A stretch of 42,282 nt of DNA, taken from assembly GCA_015660855.1 (NCBI GenBank), contig JACSDG010000008.1:1-42282 (forward strand), read 5' to 3'. Made by a program: the position numbers and the translations under genes. Of the stretch, positions 7,505 through 15,665 are shown piece by piece. The stretch comes from Magnetococcales bacterium (GTDB lineage Bacteria > Pseudomonadota > Magnetococcia > Magnetococcales > UBA8363). Within the stretch, counting starts at the first letter, position 1, and every line of letters begins with the position of its first letter. Under the pieces are notes generated by a model. The model saw nothing but the letters and a program-made list of their open reading frames with translations, was not told where the DNA came from and ran no database searches.

Positions 7505-8410
7505 CTACGATATGTTCTCATTCATATGTTTCATCTCGATCTGCTTCATCTGGTAATTCACCAGATATTCTCCCAGAATGAAACAGGGAGAATTGACCAG
7601 AAATTTGTGGTTGGCAACAGCATTATTTTCCTTGATCGTGTTGCCTGTTTGAATCTCGCAAGGAGTGATCCCCATAAAGGTCCGGTCACTAAGTTGGAAC
7701 ACCAGGGCCTTGTGTGGTCCTATGGAATGGAGCAACATCTCAGTAGAAGCTTCTTTCCTTTTTTTCGTCAATGCCAAGGCGCGTTTGACAAGGCCATCTT
7801 TCACATTGGCGACTTCGTTGGAATCGAGGTAGGTGCCGATGGTGCCAAAGGCAAAGAAGGTTATACTGAGAGCTGTGTTGTCGACTGTGCCGTATTTTTG
7901 AGTCTCCTCAACCAAATTGAAGGTCATGGCATGTATGAAACTAACCACGTTACCAAAGACATCCTTAAGATATTGTTGCAAGACTTTTTTTGATGTTTCC
8001 TCATAGTGGAGGAACTCATCGTCCGATAGCTTACTCCCCTGCTTCCCCCTAATGGTGAGTTCGACTACGGCGAGATCCAGGGATCCCCGCCTTACCCCCT
8101 GCTGGACATAGCTGAGTGCCTTCACCAGCATCTTCCCTTGTTCCAGGTCTGTACTCCCCTGGAACGCTTCCACCGGTGCTACGGAACACGATGAATTGGT
8201 ATACCCCTTGATCAAGTTGGAAGGCAGATCCTCGACCGTTACCTTGCTATCAAAAATTTTCTGGACTGTCGAAGCCAATCGCTCTGCACCCAGTTCGCAA
8301 AATTTTTGAGCCACAGCATAGCTGGAACTCCCCTTGTCCCAGACGGACCGCTTAGGGAGTACCCCCACCGAATGGAAGGTAACCCCATCATGGATCTGAT
8401 TGTTGCTCAT
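7505..8410 (-). CDS. Unknown first gene of the diadenylate-cyclase cassette (301 aa)
   Basis: I cannot assign this 301-aa protein. The sequence is soluble-looking, with no signal peptide and no convincing membrane helix. Several long helices are likely (for example around DEFLHYEETSKKVLQQYLKDVF), followed by a strand-rich C-terminal third (KALVFQLSDRTFMGI, CFILGEYLVNY). The ATG is at 8410 with a GAGAGGA stretch about 10 nt upstream. It is the promoter-proximal gene of the minus-strand run 301-119-500-DAC-ClpX-like. Codon choice and base composition look more A/T-rich than in pgk next door, as expected of an acquired module, but I did not compute this. Confidence 0.72.
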   Translation of the reverse strand: MSNNQIHDGVTFHSVGVLPKRSVWDKGSSSYAVAQKFCELGAERLASTVQKIFDSKVTVEDLPSNLIKGYTNSSCSVAPVEAFQGSTDLEQGKMLVKALSYVQQGVRRGSLDLAVVELTIRGKQGSKLSDDEFLHYEETSKKVLQQYLKDVFGNVVSFIHAMTFNLVEETQKYGTVDNTALSITFFAFGTIGTYLDSNEVANVKDGLVKRALALTKKRKEASTEMLLHSIGPHKALVFQLSDRTFMGITPCEIQTGNTIKENNAVANHKFLVNSPCFILGEYLVNYQMKQIEMKHMNENIS

Positions 8411-8596
8411 GACCTTCGAATCCTCTCGATTGGTACTGGCGCAGATTGATGTCGATGCTAAACTACTCGCTCAAGGGTGGGGAATCAGGGAACGCTGCAT
8501 GCCGATGTATAGAAAACTTGAAGAAATCGTTCACGATTCAGATTTAACGCGTTGGGTGGAACAACCAATTCCTTACGACCCTTTTGGCTCAACCTT

Positions 8597-8665
8597 GAAA
8601 CGCGATTGCCCTGGGGAGGGGCTTCCCTGTTACAACAACGGGAAGCCCCTCTGGCGATTGAAAAT
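8597..8665. repeat. Repeat and hairpin at the pgk-side boundary of the cassette
   Basis: The sequence ACGCGATTGCCCTGG near 8600-8613 matches the arm of the 3033-3215 element (ATGCGATTGCCCTGG) with one difference, and GCGATTGAAAATC at 8653-8665 resembles its other side. Between them is a perfect 12-bp hairpin: GAGGGGCTTCCC (8616-8627), loop of 12 nt, GGGAAGCCCCTC (8640-8651). On the minus strand it lies just after the pgk stop codon and could end pgk transcription, but no T-run follows. The rest of 8411-8596 shows nothing I can support as coding. The repeat may mark the right edge of the inserted cassette. Confidence 0.55.
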
Positions 8666-8673
8666 CTGCCGTA

Positions 8674-9864
8674 CTATTTTTTTTCACCGATGATGGTGAC
8701 GCCGGGCAGTTCTTTGCCTTCCATCAACTCAAGGAATGCGCCACCGCCGGTAGAAATGTGGGAGATAGAACTTGCGACACCCGCCTGCTTTACCGCAGCG
8801 TCGGTGTCACCACCGCCGACCACGGAGATGGCTCCGCTCTTGGAAACCGTTTTGGCCATGTGCATGGTTCCCGTGGCATAGGCCGCTTTTTCAAACATGC
8901 CCAGCGGACCATTCCAAACGATGGTACGCACCCCACCCAAAGCTTCGTCGAACAATTTGGTTGTCTCGGGACCAACATCCAGCCCCATCCAACCATCGGG
9001 AATGGCGGTCACCGGAAAAATCCGGGTTGGCGCGCCATCGTCCATGGATTGGGCGCAGATGGCGTCCACCGGCAACATCAATTGCACCCCTTTGGCCTTG
9101 GCTTTGGCTTCGGCGTCCCTGGCCACTTGCAGTTGATCGTCTTCGACCAGCGAGGTTCCGGTGTTGTAACCGCGAGCCTTGAAAAAGGTAAAGGCCATGG
9201 CACCGCCAATAATGATTTTGTCCACCTTGTCCATCAAGGCTTCAATGACACCGATTTTGCTGGAAACCTTGGCCCCGCCGAGAATGGAAACCACCGGACG
9301 TTGGGGCGAACGCACCACCTTGTTGAAATAATCGATCTCCGCTGCCATGAGATAACCGGCGACCGACGGAGGTACCCGCTCACCAACCCCGACGTTGGAA
9401 GAATGGGCACGATGCGCCGTTCCGAAGGCATCGTTGACCGCCACATCGGCGAGTCTGGCGAAGCCGTCGGCCAGGGCCGGATCGTTTTTGGTCTCACCCG
9501 CATGGAAACGGACGTTTTCCAACAGCAACACCTCGCCCGGCTTCAAGGCGTTGACCATGGCCTCCACCTCGGGACCAACGCAGTCGGGGGCCAGCTTGAC
9601 TTCCTGCCCCAACAGCATGGACAGACGCTCGGCGACCGGCTTCAAGGAAAGACTGGCAATAACCTTGCCCTTGGGACGCCCCATGTGCGAGGCAAGAATC
9701 ACCCGTCCACCATCCTTGATCGCCTTGCGAATGGTAGGCAGGGCACCACGGATACGGGTATCCTCGCGGATCGTGCCACTCTCGGTCATCGGGACGTTGA
9801 AATCGACACGAATGAAAACCCGCTTGCCCTTCAACGACACATCATCAATGGTCAACTTGTTCAT
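8674..9864 (-). CDS. pgk: Phosphoglycerate kinase
   Basis: This 396-aa protein has the normal length for bacterial phosphoglycerate kinase. It catalyses 1,3-bisphosphoglycerate + ADP to 3-phosphoglycerate + ATP in glycolysis, and the reverse in gluconeogenesis or carbon fixation. Signature regions are visible: RVFIRVDFNVPM at residues 15-26, LASHMGRPKG, LLLENVRFHAGE, the hinge/ADP side ILGGAKVSSKIGVIE, and the nucleotide-binding GGGDTDAAV near the C-terminus. It starts at ATG 9864, 22 nt after the cytochrome chaperone gene, so the two likely share a transcript. No gap or other glycolytic gene is adjacent. Confidence 0.97.
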   Translation of the reverse strand: MNKLTIDDVSLKGKRVFIRVDFNVPMTESGTIREDTRIRGALPTIRKAIKDGGRVILASHMGRPKGKVIASLSLKPVAERLSMLLGQEVKLAPDCVGPEVEAMVNALKPGEVLLLENVRFHAGETKNDPALADGFARLADVAVNDAFGTAHRAHSSNVGVGERVPPSVAGYLMAAEIDYFNKVVRSPQRPVVSILGGAKVSSKIGVIEALMDKVDKIIIGGAMAFTFFKARGYNTGTSLVEDDQLQVARDAEAKAKAKGVQLMLPVDAICAQSMDDGAPTRIFPVTAIPDGWMGLDVGPETTKLFDEALGGVRTIVWNGPLGMFEKAAYATGTMHMAKTVSKSGAISVVGGGDTDAAVKQAGVASSISHISTGGGAFLELMEGKELPGVTIIGEKK

Positions 9865-9886
9865 TCAATTATCCTTTCAAAAGGCT

Positions 9887-10387
9887 TTAAGAGTTTTGGC
9901 CATCCAACACACGGCGCGGTAGTTTTAACACCGAAGACAACAATATCTCAACTGTTTCCTGTTGGCCAACCGTTCCATTGAACACATTTCGCACAACCGC
10001 CTGTCGTAAGGCGGCGTCATCCTTGTTTTTCATGGCATCCATATAGGCACGACACCGCCCCATGCCATTTTGCAGTAGAACCCGCATGCGTGCCCCCATG
10101 CGAATATCGTTGACACCACGCTGCCGCAAACTTTCCTCGAACCCTTCAAAGGTCATGTCCCACAAACTTTGCGCCAACGTTTTATCTTGTTGCATTTCCG
10201 TAATCACTGTGGCCACCGCAAGGAGCATGACCTCGAACCTTAAGGGAAAGTCATCCTTCAGCCCCAGCCGATCCTCGGCAGTCCAACTCAGAACGGCATC
10301 GACGATACGGCCATGCAGGTCCATGACCCGCCCGCGTGAACCATTTTTGTCGGCACACACCGATTGCAATCGACGCAAAAACATCAT
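9887..10387 (-). CDS. Ubiquinol-cytochrome c chaperone family protein (CBP3-like)
   Basis: This 166-aa protein matches the ubiquinol-cytochrome c chaperone family (Pfam Ubiq_cyt_C_chap, related to yeast Cbp3). The key stretch is LWDMTFEGFEESLRQRGVND followed by GARMRVLLQNGMGRCRAY. In mitochondria Cbp3 helps assemble cytochrome b of the bc1 complex; bacterial homologues are presumed to do the same at the inner membrane. The start is one of two adjacent ATGs (10387/10384), with a GGAG about 11 nt upstream. It is divergent from bamE with only 92 nt between start codons. That arrangement is familiar from alphaproteobacteria and supports both calls. Confidence 0.82.
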   Translation of the reverse strand: MMFLRRLQSVCADKNGSRGRVMDLHGRIVDAVLSWTAEDRLGLKDDFPLRFEVMLLAVATVITEMQQDKTLAQSLWDMTFEGFEESLRQRGVNDIRMGARMRVLLQNGMGRCRAYMDAMKNKDDAALRQAVVRNVFNGTVGQQETVEILLSSVLKLPRRVLDGQNS

Positions 10388-10479
10388 GGAAACTTTGCTC
10401 CAGCCCGATTGGGGAGTATCATAGAACCCCGAGTTGCCATGTTTTTTTCAACCCCGACCCGTGCCTTCAATAAAACACC

Positions 10480-11247
10480 ATGCCCCCAATTTCGTTCCAT
10501 GTCCTGAAAATCATCCTGACTGTTTTTTCTCTGTTTTTGACCGCTTGTCAAGCCGTCGTCAACGAGTCGGGCAATATTATCGACCCCGAAAAGGTTGTCC
10601 AGATCCAAACGGGCCTTTCCAATCGCGATGATGTCCTTAAACTTTTGGGGCCGCCCACCCTGATCAATACCTTCCGCCAGGAAAGATGGATCTACATCCA
10701 GGATCGCCAGTTTAAAAACATTCAGCGCACTTTCTCAAGGGTAACCAACCGCATCGAAATCACTTTCGATGCGAACGGGTTGGTCAAAAACCTCCAGCGC
10801 AATTTTGACGATGCTCTCTATGACCCGCGTGATTCTGCGGCGAAAAGCCAGGATAAGGCCTATGGGAAATGGTTGCTGGGCGGCGAGTTCAGCAAACCCG
10901 TCACCGATCCCAACCCGGAAGCGGCGAAGAAAAACCACGATCAATCCGTTTCCCTGAAAGAGGGCGATGCCATCCACGTTCCCGAAGAAACAAAATTGGA
11001 ACTGACATCGACCCCGGAGGCCAAACTTTTTGATACAACCGCCGACAAACCCGCCACGCAAGAAACAAATACAGTCCCTGCCTCCGACGTGACGGCTGCT
11101 ACCAAGCCCGACGAAAAAAAAGGCTGGTCCCTGTGGCCCTGGGGCAAAAAAGATAAAACTTCCGCAGACACACCGGCAGCCTCGCCTCCGGACAATCCCG
11201 AGGCATCGTCGGCCAAATCACCTTGGTGGCCGTTTGGAGCCAAGTAG
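10480..11247 (+). CDS. bamE: Outer membrane assembly lipoprotein BamE with long C-terminal tail
   Basis: This is a 255-aa lipoprotein: signal peptide with lipobox LTAC, then the SmpA/OmlA (BamE) domain at about residues 30-115. Typical motifs are VVQIQTGLSNRDDVLKLLGPP and ERWIYIQ. BamE is an accessory lipoprotein of the BAM machine that folds beta-barrel proteins into the outer membrane. Family members are usually 110-160 aa. Here about 130 extra residues follow, low in complexity and rich in Pro, Ala, Lys and Asp, with two WxxWPxG/WWPFG-like motifs (WSLWPWGKK, SPWWPFGAK). This tail is probably disordered and periplasmic. The stop codon is 1 nt before the next ATG, so the downstream purine-salvage genes are co-transcribed. 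Confidence 0.88.
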   Translation: MPPISFHVLKIILTVFSLFLTACQAVVNESGNIIDPEKVVQIQTGLSNRDDVLKLLGPPTLINTFRQERWIYIQDRQFKNIQRTFSRVTNRIEITFDANGLVKNLQRNFDDALYDPRDSAAKSQDKAYGKWLLGGEFSKPVTDPNPEAAKKNHDQSVSLKEGDAIHVPEETKLELTSTPEAKLFDTTADKPATQETNTVPASDVTAATKPDEKKGWSLWPWGKKDKTSADTPAASPPDNPEASSAKSPWWPFGAK

Positions 11248-11248
11248 C

Positions 11249-11959
11249 ATGGCCCGTGCCGAAAAACGGGCACTGATTGTCGGTACTTCGCTGCTGCGAT
11301 CGGAAAAACTTCAAGATGCCCGACGTTTGCAAATAACCACATCTTACGGGACGGTGGATCTCCTGGAGTTTCGTGGTCATATCCTGCTGCAACGTCACGG
11401 CCTGAATGACTATTGCCCTCCCCACCGAATCAACCATCACGCCCACCTGTTGGCCTTGCAGCAGGCGGGGATTCGCAAGGTTTTTGCCCTGGGATCGGTG
11501 GGAAGCCTCCATCTTAGACATCCTCCCGGATCGGTCGTAGTTCCCGACGATTTTTACGCCCCCACCATCACTCCGACTTTCCATCAGGACGGGCAAGGGC
11601 ATCATCTGCCCCATTTTGATCCAGATCTGCGCGCCGAACTTCTGGCAGTATTGAACCAACCCCCACGCCTTGCCCCCGTGGACGGTGGTGTCTATTGGCA
11701 AACCACCGGACCGCGCTTTGAAACCCCGGCCGAAATACGTTTCCACGCCCGGCATGTGGATTTTGTGGGGATGACCATGGCTTCGGAATGTATTTTGGCT
11801 TGCGAGTTGAATCTGCCTTACGCCGCTGTCGGCATCGTGGACAATTTTGCCAACGGTATCGGTGCAGAAATTTTAACCATGGATCGTTTTAACAAACAGG
11901 TGACTCTCAACGCCGATCTGGCCTGGACAGTTTTGGCAATGCTTTTGGAATCCTCATGA
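11249..11959 (+). CDS. Methylthioadenosine/methylthioinosine phosphorylase family protein
   Basis: This 236-aa protein belongs to the PNP/MTAP phosphorylase family, which cleaves the N-glycosidic bond of a nucleoside with phosphate. Visible motifs are LLQRHG...PPHRINHHAHL (phosphate and base pocket), GSVGSL, GGVYWQTTGPRFETPAEIR and VGMTMASE. I chose ATG 11249 (GGAG 10 nt upstream) over an upstream TTG. The downstream deaminase overlaps by 4 nt (ATGA). Pairing with an MTA deaminase suggests that the physiological substrate is 5'-methylthioinosine, giving hypoxanthine and methylthioribose-1-phosphate, as described for Pseudomonas. MTA itself is the alternative substrate. Confidence 0.85.
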   Translation: MARAEKRALIVGTSLLRSEKLQDARRLQITTSYGTVDLLEFRGHILLQRHGLNDYCPPHRINHHAHLLALQQAGIRKVFALGSVGSLHLRHPPGSVVVPDDFYAPTITPTFHQDGQGHHLPHFDPDLRAELLAVLNQPPRLAPVDGGVYWQTTGPRFETPAEIRFHARHVDFVGMTMASECILACELNLPYAAVGIVDNFANGIGAEILTMDRFNKQVTLNADLAWTVLAMLLESS

Positions 11960-13227
11960 ACCTGATTATCCAGAACGCCACCCTGGAGGGATATCCATCA
12001 CCGGTATCCATCCTCATACAGGATGGCCTTATAGTCCGGATCGGCTCGGGCATTGCCCCCCCCGGAAATATCCAGACCCTCCTGGCCGATGGCATGACGG
12101 TCATACCTGGGCTTGTCAATGCCCACACCCATGCCGCCATGACCCTGCTGCGTGGGGCGGGGGATGACATGCCCTTGATGGCCTGGCTGACCCAATGTAT
12201 CTGGCCCGCAGAAGCCCGGTTGCGCGAAGAAGATGTCTATTGGGGGACACGACTGGCCTGTATCGAAATGATTCGTTCGGGCACCGTTGCTTTTCAGGAT
12301 GGATACTGGCACTTCCACGGGGTGGCGCGTGCGGTCCAGGAGAGCGGTCTGCGTGCCGCTGTTGGAATGGCCATGGTGGATGCCCAGGGACCACAACAGG
12401 GGGAATCCTGTAAAAAACTGGCCTGGGAAATCATGGATGAGGTGCATCGCTATGACGCCAGAATCAAGCCACTGATGTTTCCCCATGCCATCTATTCGGT
12501 CAGCCCGGAAAACCTTCGTTGGTGCGCCCAGTTTGCCGAGAAACATGAATTAAGTCTGCATATACATCTGTCGGAAACCCGAGGGGAGGTCAACGAATGT
12601 TTGAACCGCTACGGGGTGCGACCCGCTTTTCATCTCGACAATCTTGGATTCTTACAGGAACGCACCCTCCTGGCCCACGGCGTTTTTCTCGACGATGCTG
12701 AGTTGGACCTTATCGCCCGACGTGGTGCCACTCTCATCACCAATCCCACCTCCAATCTTAAATTGGCCGTTGGTGGTGTTTTTCCCCATGCGCGAGCGGC
12801 AGTACGCGGCATCCCCGTGGGATTGGGGAGCGATGGGGCTGCTTCCAACAACAGCCTGGATTTGTTTCAAGAGATGAAAACCCTTGCTCTGATCCAAAAG
12901 CATGCCCAGGGTGATCCCACCGCCATGCCGGCCGCTCTGGCCCTGGACCTGGCCATGGGACGCCACGCCCCCATTCTGGGGCAATCGGGGAGCATCGCTC
13001 CGGGCCATCGGGCCGACCTTCTCCTGATTCGCACCTCCGACCCGGAAATGCTTCCTCCGTTGAATCTGGCTTCCAACCTGGTTTATTCGGCGACGGGACA
13101 GGTGGTGGATACCACCATCGTCGCTGGTCGGGTGTTGATGTATCGTCGTGTGGTTGCGGGGGAAGAGGATGTCCGTCAGGAAGTTTTGGACCGCGCCCGA
13201 AAATGGATCCGGTCCGTCGCTCCGTGA
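11956..13227 (+). CDS. mtaD: 5'-methylthioadenosine / S-adenosylhomocysteine deaminase
   Basis: This 423-aa amidohydrolase fits the MTA/SAH deaminase family (ATZ/TRZ group). Metal-binding and catalytic positions are visible: NAHTHAAM (HxH), HIHLSETRGE (His and Glu), LLAHGVFLDD (His) and GLGSDGAASNN (Asp). It deaminates methylthioadenosine to methylthioinosine in the cytoplasm, feeding the phosphorylase encoded just upstream with a 4-nt overlap. Together they recycle the by-product of polyamine and homoserine-lactone synthesis. The length is normal for the family. Related enzymes deaminate SAH or guanine, so exact specificity is inferred from the neighbour. Confidence 0.88.
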   Translation: MNLIIQNATLEGYPSPVSILIQDGLIVRIGSGIAPPGNIQTLLADGMTVIPGLVNAHTHAAMTLLRGAGDDMPLMAWLTQCIWPAEARLREEDVYWGTRLACIEMIRSGTVAFQDGYWHFHGVARAVQESGLRAAVGMAMVDAQGPQQGESCKKLAWEIMDEVHRYDARIKPLMFPHAIYSVSPENLRWCAQFAEKHELSLHIHLSETRGEVNECLNRYGVRPAFHLDNLGFLQERTLLAHGVFLDDAELDLIARRGATLITNPTSNLKLAVGGVFPHARAAVRGIPVGLGSDGAASNNSLDLFQEMKTLALIQKHAQGDPTAMPAALALDLAMGRHAPILGQSGSIAPGHRADLLLIRTSDPEMLPPLNLASNLVYSATGQVVDTTIVAGRVLMYRRVVAGEEDVRQEVLDRARKWIRSVAP

Positions 13228-14255
13228 ATATTCTTGAGTTGATCACCGTTCCCCCGGCCATATCCAAAGGCGATTATTCCATCACCGTCTGCTTGCACGG
13301 CCAGGTGACGGGAAACCACGGCCTGCCGCAAACCCGCTTGCGTGAAATCATGGCCTTTGCCGATCATTTCCGCGCCCTTTTTCTGCGTCAGGCATCCCCG
13401 GAAATGGTCGAAATGGTCATGACCAGCGTCGGAATTGAACTGTTTGACACTTGGCTGGCCCCCTGTTGGGAAACTCTCCGGCAACGATTGAAACCCGGAG
13501 AGACAACCCTTCTATCCCTCCGCAGCCCGGTCCCCGAAATAGTGCATTTGCCGTGGGAATTGCTTCTGCCACCCGATGGTCTTCCCTGGGGCAGGGATTG
13601 CAACCGTTGCATTCGGCGTCGTGGTGGGGATCCCGGCCAACCCGTTCGGTTTTCTCACGATTTGCAGCACCCGCCTCTTCAAACGGTCATTCATGTGGCA
13701 ACGCAACATGAAGATGCCCATGCCCTCCGCGTCGCTTTCCAAACCATGGCCAAATCCATTACCGCCCCTTTGTCGATTTCCGTCGAACCAACGGGAAGTT
13801 TTAATGGGTGGGTCCGCGAAGTGAAACATTGGCAACCCCATCTGGTGATTCTCCAGGGCACGACAATGGTACGCTCCGGGAGGGGTTTTTTTCTGTTTGC
13901 CGATGAAGAAGGTCAGGCCGACCCAAAAACGGGGGATGAAATTATGGAACAGGTGCTTGAAAATACCAGGGTTGGATGCTTGATTGTTTGCGGCCGCGAC
14001 CTCGACCATCCGCCACCGTGGTCAGCCACGGCGTTGCTGGCCGATGATCTTGCCCGGGGCGGCATTCCGCTGACTGTGGCCTGGCCCGACCGGGTCCATG
14101 AAGGACCAGGATTTGTTTTTCTGGCCGCTTTCCTCGATGCTTTGGCCCACGGGGCTACCATTGACGCCGCCCTGCATCGGGGAGGCGATCTTATGGCCAG
14201 GCAAGCCAACCCCAACCGTCAAATTTCATGGTCTATTCCAATGATTTTTCAATGA
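13203..14255 (+). CDS. CHAT-like protein, probably a degenerate protease
   Basis: This 350-aa protein has the outline of a CHAT (caspase HetF-associated) domain. The LPWELLLP motif lies at residues 116-123. Then come a Rossmann-like strand (TVIHVATQH), PHLVILQGTT where the catalytic-His GHG motif is expected, VGCLIVCGRD where the LnAC catalytic Cys is expected, and the GIPLTVAWPDRV/FLDALAHGATIDAAL tail typical of CHAT. The His appears replaced (QGTT at 218-221), while a Cys remains at 263. It may therefore be an inactive scaffold. The chosen ATG overlaps mtaD by 25 nt; a GTG at 13224 would give a 4-nt overlap. Its place at the end of a methylthio-purine salvage operon is unexplained. Confidence 0.66.
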   Translation: MDPVRRSVNILELITVPPAISKGDYSITVCLHGQVTGNHGLPQTRLREIMAFADHFRALFLRQASPEMVEMVMTSVGIELFDTWLAPCWETLRQRLKPGETTLLSLRSPVPEIVHLPWELLLPPDGLPWGRDCNRCIRRRGGDPGQPVRFSHDLQHPPLQTVIHVATQHEDAHALRVAFQTMAKSITAPLSISVEPTGSFNGWVREVKHWQPHLVILQGTTMVRSGRGFFLFADEEGQADPKTGDEIMEQVLENTRVGCLIVCGRDLDHPPPWSATALLADDLARGGIPLTVAWPDRVHEGPGFVFLAAFLDALAHGATIDAALHRGGDLMARQANPNRQISWSIPMIFQ

Positions 14256-14261
14256 TGATAA

Positions 14262-15665
14262 TTATTTGCGTAAGCGTTGTTCAGCGGTGATAAACATCTG
14301 GGTCTTGCGTACCGCTTCTACAAAGGCGGGGGGGGCTGCAATCCATGAGAACTTGATGGCATAGGTAAACCTGACCTTGCCTGACTTGAGTTTTTCTTTG
14401 GTGCCCCGCACAATTTTGCCAAATATTTCCCGGTCAAAAAAACCGACGATGGAAATTTCCAGCATGATGGTTTCGTTGACTTCAAAGGGTGAAGGTGTTT
14501 CTTCGGAGGCGGCGGTAACGGAAAAACGTGCCCCGGATTCGGAAATATTGTCGATATTGATGGGAAACTCATCGCTGTTTTCGTTGGTGCCCACTCCTGG
14601 AAAATCTTTGAAATAGATACGATAATTTTTACGGTGGTTTTGTTTTTTATAGGTGGCGGACTGGCGGTTGCGCTCCAGATCGCCAAGGCCCGTCATGACC
14701 GATTTGATCCCTTCACGGTTCCAGGCAATGGTAGGGGCTACCTCATTGATGGTCGTGGACCTCGATTCGCGGGTCTCTTTGATCATCCGCATGATGTCGC
14801 TGATGCTTGGTGGTGGGTCGTTCTGTTTTTCTTTTTTAGGCGCGGCGGCTGCCTTTTTCTTGGCAGGTGCCGGTGCCGGGGCTGCTTTGGTTTCTGGGGG
14901 CGTTTTGGGGATGGGCGGGAGTTGCGGTTGGGTCGCCTTGGTCCCGGTTGTTTTCGCCCACCATTTGTCTTCCTGCTTGGCGGCGTCTGCTTGAGGCTTG
15001 GTGGGTTGGGCGGCAGAGGGTTTGGAAACCTCCGGACCAGGTTTTGGCAGAGCCTTCTGCCAATAGTCGGACTTTTTGACCTGAAGGACCGTGTTGTCTG
15101 GGGGTGGGACAAGCATCTTTATGCCGGCGAGGGAATGCAGTTTATCCAGGACTTTGGTTTCAAAATCGTTAAATAAAAATTCTGCCCCATCCGGTTCTGT
15201 CATGGATTGGGTAAAATGTTCGTAAATAATTCGCACCCCAAGGTTTAAATCGAGGGGGCTGAAATCGGTTTGCACGAGACTGATTTTTTTGGCGAGCTTG
15301 GCTTCCTCGAAATATTTTTTCAGCAGCAACCCCTCATCGGAAAGATGGATGGGATCGAACAGGTTGCCCACAGGTTCGTCCAGGATTTCATGAATGGTAA
15401 AGGAAAGAATGTAGGAATCTTCGTCGTCGTCACGCCCTTTCACAAAGGAGATCATGGATTTGGACTTGACCTTGACGATGGATCCGTTGGCGAGGACCAG
15501 GAAGGCAAGTATGTTTTTCTCCCCTTTGACGGAGAACACATTTTTCAATCTTTCGGCGGCACATCTCAGGGATACCTTGCGATCATTCCACAAGGTAAGG
15601 GTGGCGGAGGCAGGTTTGCTGCGGTTGATGGAAAACATGCCCGTACTTAGAAAATGGACATTCAC
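14262..15665 (-). CDS. PilZ-domain c-di-GMP-binding protein with Pro/Ala/Lys linker
   Basis: This 467-aa protein carries a PilZ domain in its C-terminal part. The RxxxR motif is RKNYR at residues 345-349 and the (D/N)xSxxG motif is NISESG at 373-378; both are needed for c-di-GMP binding. A low-complexity linker rich in Pro, Ala and Lys occupies about residues 205-285. The N-terminal 200 residues are unfamiliar and mixed strand/helix (possibly a YcgR-N-like or other beta domain). No signal peptide is seen. The frame opens at a GTG (15665) with weak AAGG upstream; an ATG at residue 10 is the alternative. It is convergent with the CHAT-like gene and divergent from the HAMP sensor. It probably conveys c-di-GMP level to motility or envelope targets. 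Confidence 0.83.
   Translation of the reverse strand: MNVHFLSTGMFSINRSKPASATLTLWNDRKVSLRCAAERLKNVFSVKGEKNILAFLVLANGSIVKVKSKSMISFVKGRDDDEDSYILSFTIHEILDEPVGNLFDPIHLSDEGLLLKKYFEEAKLAKKISLVQTDFSPLDLNLGVRIIYEHFTQSMTEPDGAEFLFNDFETKVLDKLHSLAGIKMLVPPPDNTVLQVKKSDYWQKALPKPGPEVSKPSAAQPTKPQADAAKQEDKWWAKTTGTKATQPQLPPIPKTPPETKAAPAPAPAKKKAAAAPKKEKQNDPPPSISDIMRMIKETRESRSTTINEVAPTIAWNREGIKSVMTGLGDLERNRQSATYKKQNHRKNYRIYFKDFPGVGTNENSDEFPINIDNISESGARFSVTAASEETPSPFEVNETIMLEISIVGFFDREIFGKIVRGTKEKLKSGKVRFTYAIKFSWIAAPPAFVEAVRKTQMFITAEQRLRK

Noticed and set aside
8616-8651. Standard rho-independent terminator of pgk
   Set aside because: The stem is perfect, but no T-run follows in the pgk direction and the loop is 12 nt, so it is listed as a repeat/hairpin only.
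8400-8693. 97-residue open frame on the plus strand between the cassette and pgk
   Set aside because: No ribosome-binding site; it overlaps the starts and ends of two real genes and its second half is made of the repeat and hairpin sequence.
8758-9981. 407-residue open frame antisense to pgk
   Set aside because: Shadow of the strongly coding pgk frame; composition rich in Gly/His/Arg and no motif.
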